Assembly (NCBI GenBank): GCA_002360635.1
Contig: DEQW01000001.1
Coordinates: forward strand, 870,036-934,035
Origin: Flavobacteriaceae bacterium UBA3356
GTDB taxonomy: Bacteria > Bacteroidota > Bacteroidia > Flavobacteriales > Flavobacteriaceae
DNA length: 64,000 nucleotides
Direction of reading: 5' to 3'
Under the pieces are notes generated by a model, which saw only the letters and a program-made list of their open reading frames with translations, was not told the DNA's origin and searched no databases. Shown here piece after piece: positions 17,443-25,169 of the stretch; positions within the stretch are counted from its first letter, which is position 1; every line of letters begins with the position of its first letter. The translations under genes and the position numbers were made by a program.

Positions 17443-17805
17443 ATGAAAATTTTTGGATTCGAAAAATTGAAAGTATGGCAAAAATCGAGACAATTCTCTT
17501 CGAAAATCTATAAAACGACCGCTAAATTCCCGAAGGAAGAAAAATTCGGTTTGACAAGTCAAATGCGTCGTGCGGCAATTTCAATTTCATCGAATATAGC
17601 AGAAGGAACTGGACGGCACTCCAAAAAAGATCGAGCAAGGTTTACCGAAATCGCTTTTGGTTCTGCTTTGGAATTGTTAAACCAATGTATCTTGTCAAAT
17701 GATTTAGAGTTTCTTTCAGAAGAAAAATATGTAGAACTTCGCAGTGATTTAACTGAAATAACAGCTATGCTGGATGGATTGTATAAATCCCAGCAAAAAA
17801 ATTAA
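17443..17805 (+). CDS. four-helix-bundle protein (S23 / Avd-like family)
   Basis: The 120-residue protein matches the S23 ribosomal intervening-sequence family: an opening FEKLKVWQKS, then SQMRRAAISISSNIAEG and GSALELLNQ, with four predicted helices. Members form homopentameric four-helix bundles. Some are encoded within 23S rRNA intervening sequences, and a relative (Avd) is the accessory protein of diversity-generating retroelements. There is no rRNA, reverse transcriptase or template repeat here. The gene sits in a roughly 500-base island between uvrC and the patatin gene, bracketed by a 14-bp inverted repeat and related TGAGTTGATGAG-like words. This suggests insertion as a small cassette; the function is unknown. 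Confidence 0.9.
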   Translation: MKIFGFEKLKVWQKSRQFSSKIYKTTAKFPKEEKFGLTSQMRRAAISISSNIAEGTGRHSKKDRARFTEIAFGSALELLNQCILSNDLEFLSEEKYVELRSDLTEITAMLDGLYKSQQKN

Positions 17806-17855
17806 TATATTCAACATACACAAATAAATAGACTTATCAACTCATCGACTTTTTT

Positions 17856-17869
17856 TAGACTCATCAACT
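17856..17869 (-). repeat. 14-bp inverted repeat, right arm
   Basis: TAGACTCATCAACT is the exact reverse complement of 17369-17382. A further partial copy lies just inside it: ATCAACTCAT at 17836-17845 is the reverse complement of 17366-17375. Confidence 0.75.
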
Positions 17870-17873
17870 TTTA

Positions 17874-20114
17874 ATGAAAAACATTATCTACATAGTAACC
17901 CTATTAATTGCAATTTCAACCTTTGCACAGGACGAAAAACCTGAACAAGAAGACCTTAAAGTTGGTTTGGTGTTAAGTGGCGGCGGTGCTAAGGGCTTGG
18001 CACATATTGGTGCGTTAAAAGTCATTGAAGAGGCAGGTATTCGGGTTGATTATGTTGGAGGGACCAGTATGGGTGCGATTGTTGGAGCTTTATATGCATC
18101 GGGATATTCAGCAACGCAATTGGATTCTATTTTTAATGTGGTTGACTTCAATACTTTAATTCAAGATGATATTCCAAGAAGTTCCAAAACATTTTATGAA
18201 AAAGACGAATCTGAAAAGTACGCTATTACCTTACCGTTTGATCATTTTAAGGTAGGGTTTCCTTCTGGTCTTTCAAAAGGGCAAAATGTATACAACCTAC
18301 TTTCAAAACTCACATTGCATGTGAGCGATATTGAGGATTTTAGTAAACTGCCCATTCCCTTTTTTTGTGTGGCGACAAATGTTGAAACAGGGAAAGAAGT
18401 TATTCTTGATAAAGGGTATTTGCCAAGAGCCATAACTGCCAGCGGTGCATTGCCATCTTTATTTTCGCCTGTGGTAATTAATGATACCGTGTTGGTAGAT
18501 GGGGGCGTAGTAAATAATTACCCGGTTGATGAAGTGCGAAACAAAGGCGCCGATATTGTGATTGGCGTCGATGTTCAGGACAGTTTAAAAAGCCGTAAAA
18601 AACTGAAATCGGCCTTTGATGTATTGGTGCAAATAAATAACTACCGAACCATCGAAGATATGGCAGAAAAAAGGGGACGGACCGATATTTACATCAATCC
18701 GGATATTAAGGATTTTTCTGTGGTTTCATTCAATGATGGAAAAAAAATAATTGAAGCAGGAGAAACGGAAGCAAATAGTTTAAAAAAAGAATTGAAAGAA
18801 GTTGCTTCAAGACAACAGAAATTCAGAAAACAAGAAGTAGACTTTTTCAAGAAGAATTCTATTTATATCAATACCGTTGAAGTTAGGGGAAATGAAAATT
18901 ATACGCGCGCCTATGTTATGGGGAAATTGAAATTGAAAGTTCCCGATAAAATAACGTATGACCGTTTTAATGAAGGTGTCAACAATTTATCGGCAACAGG
19001 CAACTTTCAAGATATTAATTACCGGTTGATAGCTAATGACGACAACACCTATAAAATTGTTTTTACACTTAGAGAAAATGACTCTAAAATGTCCATGCGG
19101 TTAGGTGCGCATTACGATGATCTTTATGGGACAGCAGCATTGATGAATGTGACCCGAAAACGAATACTCACAAACAATGATATTGCTTCGTTTGATTTTG
19201 TAGTAGGAGACAATCTGCGGTACAATTTTAACTATTATATAGATAAGGGTTTTTATTGGAGTATTGGACTGAACTCTCAATACTCTTTTTTTGATAAAGA
19301 TGTGGATGTTGATTTTCTTTTCCCAGAATTACCCCCTGAGGAAAACACACAATTAAACAAACTTGAACTTGAATATAGCGATTTGACCAACCATATATAT
19401 TTAGAAACGCTTTTTAGACGAACTTTTTTGTTGGGTGCAGGCCTTGAGCATAAATGGCTAAGATATTTATCAGAAACCATTGGGATTGATGAAAATGGCA
19501 ATGCCCGAACCGTTTTTGAAAACACAAATTACTTCAGTACGTATGGTTATTTGCGGTACGATACATTCAACAACAGCTTTTTTCCAAAAGAGGGGATATT
19601 CTTCAATGGAGATTTTCATCTATATCTTCTAGCAGAAGGAGATAACAATGATTTTGGTCAATTTTCAATTGCACAAGCAAAAGTTGCCTACGCCCAGTCT
19701 TTTTCAAGTAAACTCTCAGCTGTGATTTCCACGGAAGGAGGATTTAAAATTGGAGGTGACGGAACACGCTCGCTCGATTTTTTCTTGGGTGGTTACGGCT
19801 ACAAGCCCACAAACAACTTCAAAACTTTTTATGGTTATGAGGGATTAAGCCTTCGTGGCGATACCTACTTAAAATCTTCTCTAACTCTGGACTATGAAAT
19901 TTTCAAAAAAAACCATATTAATATAGCTGCTAATATTGCCAATGTAGGTGACGACCTTTTTACAGATGGTAAATGGATAGATGGTATTGATTATAGTGGT
20001 TTCGCTGTGGGATATGGCATGGAGACTTTCTTGGGTCCACTTGAAGTAAAATGGGCTTTTTCGCCAGAACGGGACGAAAGCGAATGGCATATTACTGCTG
20101 GGTTTAGGTTTTAG
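17874..20114 (+). CDS. patatin-like phospholipase fused to POTRA/BamA-type barrel
   Basis: This 746-residue exported protein has a signal peptide (about 1-19, ending FAQD). A patatin domain (about 28-290) shows the oxyanion-hole GGGAKG at 36-41, the nucleophile Ser65 in GTSMG and the catalytic Asp209 in VDGGVVNNYP. A POTRA-like segment (about 325-395) is followed by a barrel of roughly 350 residues ending in Phe (ITAGFRF). This is the arrangement of PlpD-like type Vd autotransporters and Bacteroidota RssA-BamA fusions. The patatin domain hydrolyses lipids; whether it is exposed outside or stays periplasmic is unknown. Only the repeat-rich spacer after the S23-like gene precedes it, so its promoter is not obvious. 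Confidence 0.92.
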   Translation: MKNIIYIVTLLIAISTFAQDEKPEQEDLKVGLVLSGGGAKGLAHIGALKVIEEAGIRVDYVGGTSMGAIVGALYASGYSATQLDSIFNVVDFNTLIQDDIPRSSKTFYEKDESEKYAITLPFDHFKVGFPSGLSKGQNVYNLLSKLTLHVSDIEDFSKLPIPFFCVATNVETGKEVILDKGYLPRAITASGALPSLFSPVVINDTVLVDGGVVNNYPVDEVRNKGADIVIGVDVQDSLKSRKKLKSAFDVLVQINNYRTIEDMAEKRGRTDIYINPDIKDFSVVSFNDGKKIIEAGETEANSLKKELKEVASRQQKFRKQEVDFFKKNSIYINTVEVRGNENYTRAYVMGKLKLKVPDKITYDRFNEGVNNLSATGNFQDINYRLIANDDNTYKIVFTLRENDSKMSMRLGAHYDDLYGTAALMNVTRKRILTNNDIASFDFVVGDNLRYNFNYYIDKGFYWSIGLNSQYSFFDKDVDVDFLFPELPPEENTQLNKLELEYSDLTNHIYLETLFRRTFLLGAGLEHKWLRYLSETIGIDENGNARTVFENTNYFSTYGYLRYDTFNNSFFPKEGIFFNGDFHLYLLAEGDNNDFGQFSIAQAKVAYAQSFSSKLSAVISTEGGFKIGGDGTRSLDFFLGGYGYKPTNNFKTFYGYEGLSLRGDTYLKSSLTLDYEIFKKNHINIAANIANVGDDLFTDGKWIDGIDYSGFAVGYGMETFLGPLEVKWAFSPERDESEWHITAGFRF

Positions 20115-20173
20115 CATAACCTTAAAACAAAAACAGTGATTTTTTTCCGATATTTGTGGTAAATAAGCACATT

Positions 20174-21337
20174 ATGCCATTCTATCATAAATTGGGTAAA
20201 ATACCCCATAAACGACACACACAATTCCGAAAGCCTGACGGAAGTTTATATTCTGAACAGCTTTTTGGCACCATAGGCTTTGACGGGATGTCAACCAACA
20301 GTTACCATGAGCATCGCCCTACCCAAGTAAAGGAAATAGGCAAGCAATATAGCGTTGCGCCAAAGATTGCCAAACAGAACAACTTACAATCCTATAAGTT
20401 TAAGGGATTTGATATACAACCCGAAAAAGATTATTTAGAAAGCAGAAAAACTGTTTTAACTAATAGTGACTGTAGCATTATACTAGCGGCCCCTCAAGAA
20501 TCACAAAAAGATTATTTTTATAAAAATACAGATGCAGATGAATTAATATTCATCCACAAAGGCACCGGGAAATTGCGTACGCACTTGGGTAACCTCGATT
20601 TCAAATATGGCGATTACCTGTTAGTCCCTCGCGGAATTATTTATAAGATAGATTTTGATACCGATGATAACCGTTTGTTTATCGTAGAATCTCGACGCCC
20701 TATTTATACCCCAAAAAGATACCGAAATTGGTTTGGGCAATTATTGGAACATTCTCCATATTGCGAACGCGATTTGCGAAGACCCGAAGAACTGGAAACT
20801 CACGATGAAAAAGGTGATTTTTTGATAAAAGTCAAAAAACAAGATGATATTTTTGAAATGACCTATGCCACGCATCCATTTGATGTAGTGGGTTATGACG
20901 GTTATAATTATCCGTACGCCTTTTCCATCCACGATTTTGAACCCATTACGGGCCGAATACACCAGCCACCACCTGTACACCAAACATTTGAAACCGATGC
21001 TTTTGTAGTTTGTAGTTTTGTGCCACGATTATATGATTATCACCCAGAATCAATCCCGGCACCATATAACCACAGCAATATTGACAGCGATGAGGTATTG
21101 TATTATGTAGATGGTGATTTTATGAGCCGAAACGATATAGGAGCAGGGTACATTTCATTACATCCAGCGGGAATTCCTCACGGACCACACCCTGGAGCGA
21201 CCGAACGAAGTATTGGGAAAGTGAAAACCGATGAATTGGCCGTAATGGTCGATACCTTTAAGCCATTACAAGTAACAGAAGATGCTTTAAAATTGGCCGA
21301 TGGCACATATTATCAATCTTGGCTTGAACATGACTAA
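20174..21337 (+). CDS. hmgA: homogentisate 1,2-dioxygenase
   Basis: I chose the ATG at 20174, giving 387 residues starting MPFYHKLGKIPHKRH, which fits relatives; a GTG six codons upstream is in frame but adds nothing conserved. The cupin-fold enzyme opens homogentisate to maleylacetoacetate using Fe(II). The conserved C-terminal region SDEVLYYVDGDFMSR followed by HPAGIPHGPHPGATE carries the expected iron-binding His and Glu residues. It lies 125 bases upstream of the HPPD gene, the preceding step of tyrosine breakdown, and the pair shares a terminator at 22638. A GATATTTG box (one mismatch to TAnnTTTG) ends about 18 bases before the start. Fumarylacetoacetase is not in the window. Confidence 0.95.
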   Translation: MPFYHKLGKIPHKRHTQFRKPDGSLYSEQLFGTIGFDGMSTNSYHEHRPTQVKEIGKQYSVAPKIAKQNNLQSYKFKGFDIQPEKDYLESRKTVLTNSDCSIILAAPQESQKDYFYKNTDADELIFIHKGTGKLRTHLGNLDFKYGDYLLVPRGIIYKIDFDTDDNRLFIVESRRPIYTPKRYRNWFGQLLEHSPYCERDLRRPEELETHDEKGDFLIKVKKQDDIFEMTYATHPFDVVGYDGYNYPYAFSIHDFEPITGRIHQPPPVHQTFETDAFVVCSFVPRLYDYHPESIPAPYNHSNIDSDEVLYYVDGDFMSRNDIGAGYISLHPAGIPHGPHPGATERSIGKVKTDELAVMVDTFKPLQVTEDALKLADGTYYQSWLEHD

Positions 21338-21462
21338 AAAACCAAACTTGTGAGAAACTTAGCTATTTCAGCACAAATGCGTGCTATGTGGTAATTATTA
21401 AAAAGAAATTAATAAATACCACTTATTTAATAAAAGAACGCATTAATTAAAAAGATAAAATA

Positions 21463-22623
21463 ATGAGCAAAGACGTAAAATCAGTCGATTATGGACTGGA
21501 AAAAATATTTGAAGGAGCAGAAGACTTTCTTCCGCTTTTAGGAACCGATTATGTAGAATTCTATGTAGGAAACGCCAAACAGGCAGCACACTTTTATAAA
21601 TCTGCTTTTGGTTTTCAATCGTACGCATACAGAGGATTGGAAACAGGTAGTAAGGATAGTGTTTCTTATGTGCTTAAGCAAGATAAAATACGCATTGTAC
21701 TTACAACCCCCTTAAGTTCAAAAAACCCTATCAATGACCATATTGTAAAACATGGAGATGGTGTAAAGGTGGTAGCGCTTTGGGTAGAAGATGCCCGTAG
21801 TGCTTTTGAAGAAACCACTAAACGCGGGGCTAAGCCATTTATGGAGCCCACTGTTGAAAAGGACGAACATGGCGAAGTGGTGCGTGCAGGTATTTATACC
21901 TACGGAGAAACCGTACATATGTTTGTAGAGCGTAAAAATTACAACGGAACCTTTATGCCAGGTTTTAGAGAGTGGAAAACAGAATACAATCCCGAACCAG
22001 TAGGTCTAAAATACATAGACCACATGGTAGGAAATGTAGGCTGGAATGAGATGAATACGTGGGTAAAATGGTATGAAGATGTTATGGGCTTTGTAAATTT
22101 CCTTTCTTTCGATGACAAGCAAATCCATACTGAGTATTCAGCTTTGATGAGTAAGGTGATGAGTAATGGAAATGGAAGAATAAAATTCCCTATTAATGAA
22201 CCTGCTGAAGGAAAGAAAAAATCTCAAATTGAAGAATATTTAGATTTTTATGAAGGACCAGGGGTACAACATATTGCCGTAGCGACGGACGATATTATTA
22301 CAACAGTTTCTAAATTAAGAGAACGAGGAGTGGAATTTTTATCCACACCACCAGAAGAATATTATGCTGCTGTTCCAGGTCGTTTAGAAGAATTCGATCA
22401 TAAATTGAAAGAAGATATTGAAAGATTAATGAAGCTGGGAATCATGATTGATGCAGATGAAGAGGGTTATTTATTACAGATTTTCACAAAACCTGTAGAA
22501 GATAGACCAACCTTATTTTTCGAAATAATACAACGAATGGGAGCGAGAGGCTTCGGTGCAGGTAATTTTAAAGCATTGTTTGAAGCTATAGAACGCGAAC
22601 AAGAATTAAGGGGGACCCTTTAA
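21463..22623 (+). CDS. hppD: 4-hydroxyphenylpyruvate dioxygenase
   Basis: The 386-residue enzyme converts 4-hydroxyphenylpyruvate to homogentisate, the substrate of its upstream neighbour. It has two VOC-fold halves (about 25-155 and 180-360). The Fe(II) ligands are visible as His187 (IDHMVGN), His270 (VQHIAVA) and Glu354 (FFEIIQR), and the C-terminal gate helix GFGAGNFKALFEAIE is intact. The length fits bacterial HPPD. A strong hairpin follows the stop, ending the hmgA-hppD transcription unit. Confidence 0.96.
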   Translation: MSKDVKSVDYGLEKIFEGAEDFLPLLGTDYVEFYVGNAKQAAHFYKSAFGFQSYAYRGLETGSKDSVSYVLKQDKIRIVLTTPLSSKNPINDHIVKHGDGVKVVALWVEDARSAFEETTKRGAKPFMEPTVEKDEHGEVVRAGIYTYGETVHMFVERKNYNGTFMPGFREWKTEYNPEPVGLKYIDHMVGNVGWNEMNTWVKWYEDVMGFVNFLSFDDKQIHTEYSALMSKVMSNGNGRIKFPINEPAEGKKKSQIEEYLDFYEGPGVQHIAVATDDIITTVSKLRERGVEFLSTPPEEYYAAVPGRLEEFDHKLKEDIERLMKLGIMIDADEEGYLLQIFTKPVEDRPTLFFEIIQRMGARGFGAGNFKALFEAIEREQELRGTL

Positions 22624-22637
22624 AATGTAACAAATGT

Positions 22638-22667
22638 AAGGCTCCATCGTTTAATAGATGGAGCCTT
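22638..22667 (+). terminator. rho-independent terminator after hppD
   Basis: An 11-bp stem (AAGGCTCCATC pairing with GATGGAGCCTT) with an 8-base loop is followed by CTTTTTTT. Confidence 0.92.
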
Positions 22668-22718
22668 CTTTTTTTGGAACAGAAGTTGTATACTTCTTAA
22701 ATAATAAAACCCCAAATA

Positions 22719-23489
22719 ATGAAACAGGTACTTTCTCTTTTCTTTTTATGCAGTTCTATTGTGCTTATGTCGCAAGAAAAAGCCTATGGCGATGGAGAAT
22801 GGTTTAAGTTTAGGGTGCATTATGGTTTTGTTACAGCCGGGTATGCCACACTCGAAGTGAACGATGTTAAACTTGAAGGTAAAGAAGTGTATCACGTAAA
22901 GGGGGAAGGCAGAACTGTAGGCCTTTCAAAAATATTTTTCAATGTAGAAGATTATTACCAATCCTATATTGATAAAGAAAAAGATATACCGTACCGGTTC
23001 ATCCGGAAAATAAACGAAGGGGGACACACTAAGGACATTCAGATAGATTTTGATCACTCTACGGGAATTGCTCACGTTAACAACAAAAAGCATAATAAAG
23101 AAGAAGTAGTTTCCTTTCCTAAGGATGCACAAGATATGGTTTCAGCCTTTTATTACTTGCGTAACAATCTAGATGTAAGCACCATACAAAAAGGCGAAAC
23201 AATAGATATGAATATGTTTTTTGATAAGGAAAATTATAAGTTTCGTTTAAAATTTTTGGGTAGAGAAGTGCTTGACACAAAGTTCGGTGACGTTCCGTGT
23301 TTAATATTTAGGCCTTATGTGCAGGCAGGAAGGGTTTTTAAAGAAAAAGAGAGCCTTACTGTTTGGGTAACCGATGATGATAATAAAATGCCTATGCTTA
23401 TAAAGGCAGATCTCGCAGTTGGGTCATTAAAAGCTTCATTATCAGAGTTTAAAGGTCTTAAGCACTCGTTTAAAATTCTAGTTGATTAA
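22719..23489 (+). CDS. DUF3108 family exported protein
   Basis: The 256-residue protein has a signal peptide (about 1-19, cleaved near LMSQEK). The body matches DUF3108, which adopts a beta-barrel-like fold: FKFRVHYGFVTAGYATLEV, then the HVKGEGRTVG and IFFNVEDYYQSYID segments and a C-terminal VWVTDDDNKMPMLIKADL. Family members are periplasmic or outer-membrane-associated proteins of unknown function; the fold recalls LolA/LolB-like lipid-binding cups, but this is speculative. It follows the hppD terminator and precedes a peptidoglycan peptidase gene by 266 bases. Confidence 0.85.
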   Translation: MKQVLSLFFLCSSIVLMSQEKAYGDGEWFKFRVHYGFVTAGYATLEVNDVKLEGKEVYHVKGEGRTVGLSKIFFNVEDYYQSYIDKEKDIPYRFIRKINEGGHTKDIQIDFDHSTGIAHVNNKKHNKEEVVSFPKDAQDMVSAFYYLRNNLDVSTIQKGETIDMNMFFDKENYKFRLKFLGREVLDTKFGDVPCLIFRPYVQAGRVFKEKESLTVWVTDDDNKMPMLIKADLAVGSLKASLSEFKGLKHSFKILVD

Positions 23490-23755
23490 TTTTATTTAAA
23501 GAAAAGAATATTCTTGTAAAACAAAACTTGAATATTTACGTTAACGGAATTACAAGGATTGCTAAAAATACGTTTTATAAATAAAAGCGCTTATAAACAG
23601 TCTATTAGTGTTAAAATAAGGCTGTTAGGGCATTTTTTATAGTAATAAACTTTTTAAATACTCTTTTTTTATTAATATTTGACTCAAATTTTGAAAATGC
23701 TGTGGTTTCCCAAAGATCATTGCAAAGAATAAACCCCAATTAAAGCTCTAGACGA

Positions 23756-24982
23756 TTGAAGAAAATACTTTTATTATGCTTGTCGGTTTTGCTCTTCGTA
23801 GCGTGTAAATCTGACAAAAAAGACTTAGCCGAAGCTGTAAAAATAGAAAAAGCCCCTGCCTTAATTAAAGAGTATGGTTATATTTTAAACGATTACGATG
23901 TAGTTAGAGATACCATACGCCCTGGCGACACTTTTGGAGGTATTCTCGATGCCAATGGGGTTGCGCAAGAGAAAATTTTTAAAGTTGCTACTAAATTCAG
24001 GGATAGTTTTGACGTACGTAAGATTGTAGTGGGAAAGCCCTATGTGCTTCTTAATTCAAAAGATTCTTTAAACACTACTCAAGTTTTTATTTACGAAAAT
24101 AACAAGGTAGACTATTCTGTTGTAGATTTCAGAAATGAACTTGTAAGCTATACTGCGGAAAAACCAGTTACTTATAAAGAAAAGTCTGCTGGAGGAATTA
24201 TTGAAAGTTCATTGTCACAAACAATGAGTGATCAAAATTTAAGCCCTTACATGACTGATAAACTTTCCAATATATATGCTTGGACAGTGAACTTTTTTCA
24301 TCTACAAGAAGGAGACCGTTTTAAAGTAATTTATACCGAGAAATATATCAACGATACAATACCAGCTGGTTTAGGAGAAATTAAAGCTGCTTATTTTGAA
24401 CATCGTGGAACACCTTTGTATGCTTTTAACTACGAAACGAAATTAGATAGTACAACCGTAATAGACTTTTATGATGAAAAAGCAGATAATTTACGTCGTG
24501 CTTTTTTGAAAGCTCCGGTTAAATTTAGCAGGATTTCATCTCGATACAACCTAAACAGAAGAATAAAGTACTACGGTTATAAGTTGCGACCACACAAAGG
24601 AACTGACTTCGCAGCCCCTTTGGGAACACCTATCCTTGCAACGGCAGACGGTACAGTTATAAAATCTGAATATCGCGGTGGTAATGGTAATTACGTAAAG
24701 ATTCGCCATAATGGTACATACGATACTCAATACCTGCATATGAAAAAGCGTAATGTTCGCGTAGGAGATTATGTGCGCCAAGGTGATGTTATTGGCTGGA
24801 TAGGTATGACAGGTAACACTGGAGGCCCTCACGTTTGTTATCGTTTTTGGAAAAATGGAAAGCAAGTAGATCCATTTAAGCAAGACTTACCCATGTCCAA
24901 ACCGTTGGAAGAAAAATATAAAGAAGATTATATCTCTTATATGACGCCTTTGAGGTCTCAATTAGACTGTATAGAATATTAA
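23756..24982 (+). CDS. M23 (LytM) family peptidoglycan peptidase lipoprotein
   Basis: Translation must start at the TTG at 23756: there is no ATG in frame, and a stop codon lies 13 bases upstream. That start gives a perfect lipoprotein signal with the lipidated cysteine at residue 17 (LFVACKS). Residues 20-250 form an OapA/LysM-like N-terminal region; the LytM domain runs from about 265 to 385. Zinc-site residues seen are His280 and Asp284 (HKGTD) and catalytic His328 and His359. The second ligand of the usual HxH motif is replaced by Cys361 (GPHVCYRF), a change I recall in several Bacteroidota relatives. It probably cuts stem-peptide cross-links in the periplasm. Confidence 0.9.
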   Translation: MKKILLLCLSVLLFVACKSDKKDLAEAVKIEKAPALIKEYGYILNDYDVVRDTIRPGDTFGGILDANGVAQEKIFKVATKFRDSFDVRKIVVGKPYVLLNSKDSLNTTQVFIYENNKVDYSVVDFRNELVSYTAEKPVTYKEKSAGGIIESSLSQTMSDQNLSPYMTDKLSNIYAWTVNFFHLQEGDRFKVIYTEKYINDTIPAGLGEIKAAYFEHRGTPLYAFNYETKLDSTTVIDFYDEKADNLRRAFLKAPVKFSRISSRYNLNRRIKYYGYKLRPHKGTDFAAPLGTPILATADGTVIKSEYRGGNGNYVKIRHNGTYDTQYLHMKKRNVRVGDYVRQGDVIGWIGMTGNTGGPHVCYRFWKNGKQVDPFKQDLPMSKPLEEKYKEDYISYMTPLRSQLDCIEY

Positions 24983-25129
24983 ATTTAAGGTTTTTTTAAT
25001 ATGTTGAAAACCTGTTATTAATTAATATTCAGAAAACCAATACTTTACAATTTTCATTGTAGTTTTACTTTAGAAAAATTTGTTAGCATTTTCTTAACCT
25101 TTATAGCTTAAAAAAGGAAAAAGGAGATG

Positions 25130-25137
25130 TATATTTG
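25130..25137 (+). promoter_or_regulatory. -7 promoter box (TATATTTG) for the Oar-like receptor gene
   Basis: Exact TAnnTTTG match, ending 32 bases before the ATG at 25170. The -33 element is not clear. Confidence 0.5.
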
Positions 25138-25169
25138 CAGAAATTTTTAAAAAAACAAACTTCATTACA

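Noticed and set aside
17366..17873. Diversity-generating retroelement around the Avd-like gene
   Set aside because: No reverse transcriptase, template repeat or variable repeat was seen in the surrounding genes; only the four-helix-bundle gene and inverted repeats are present.
23490..23755. Regulatory RNA or riboswitch upstream of the M23 peptidase gene
   Set aside because: The 266-base AT-rich gap has only a weak AACAG...CTGTT pairing and no recognisable RNA motif.
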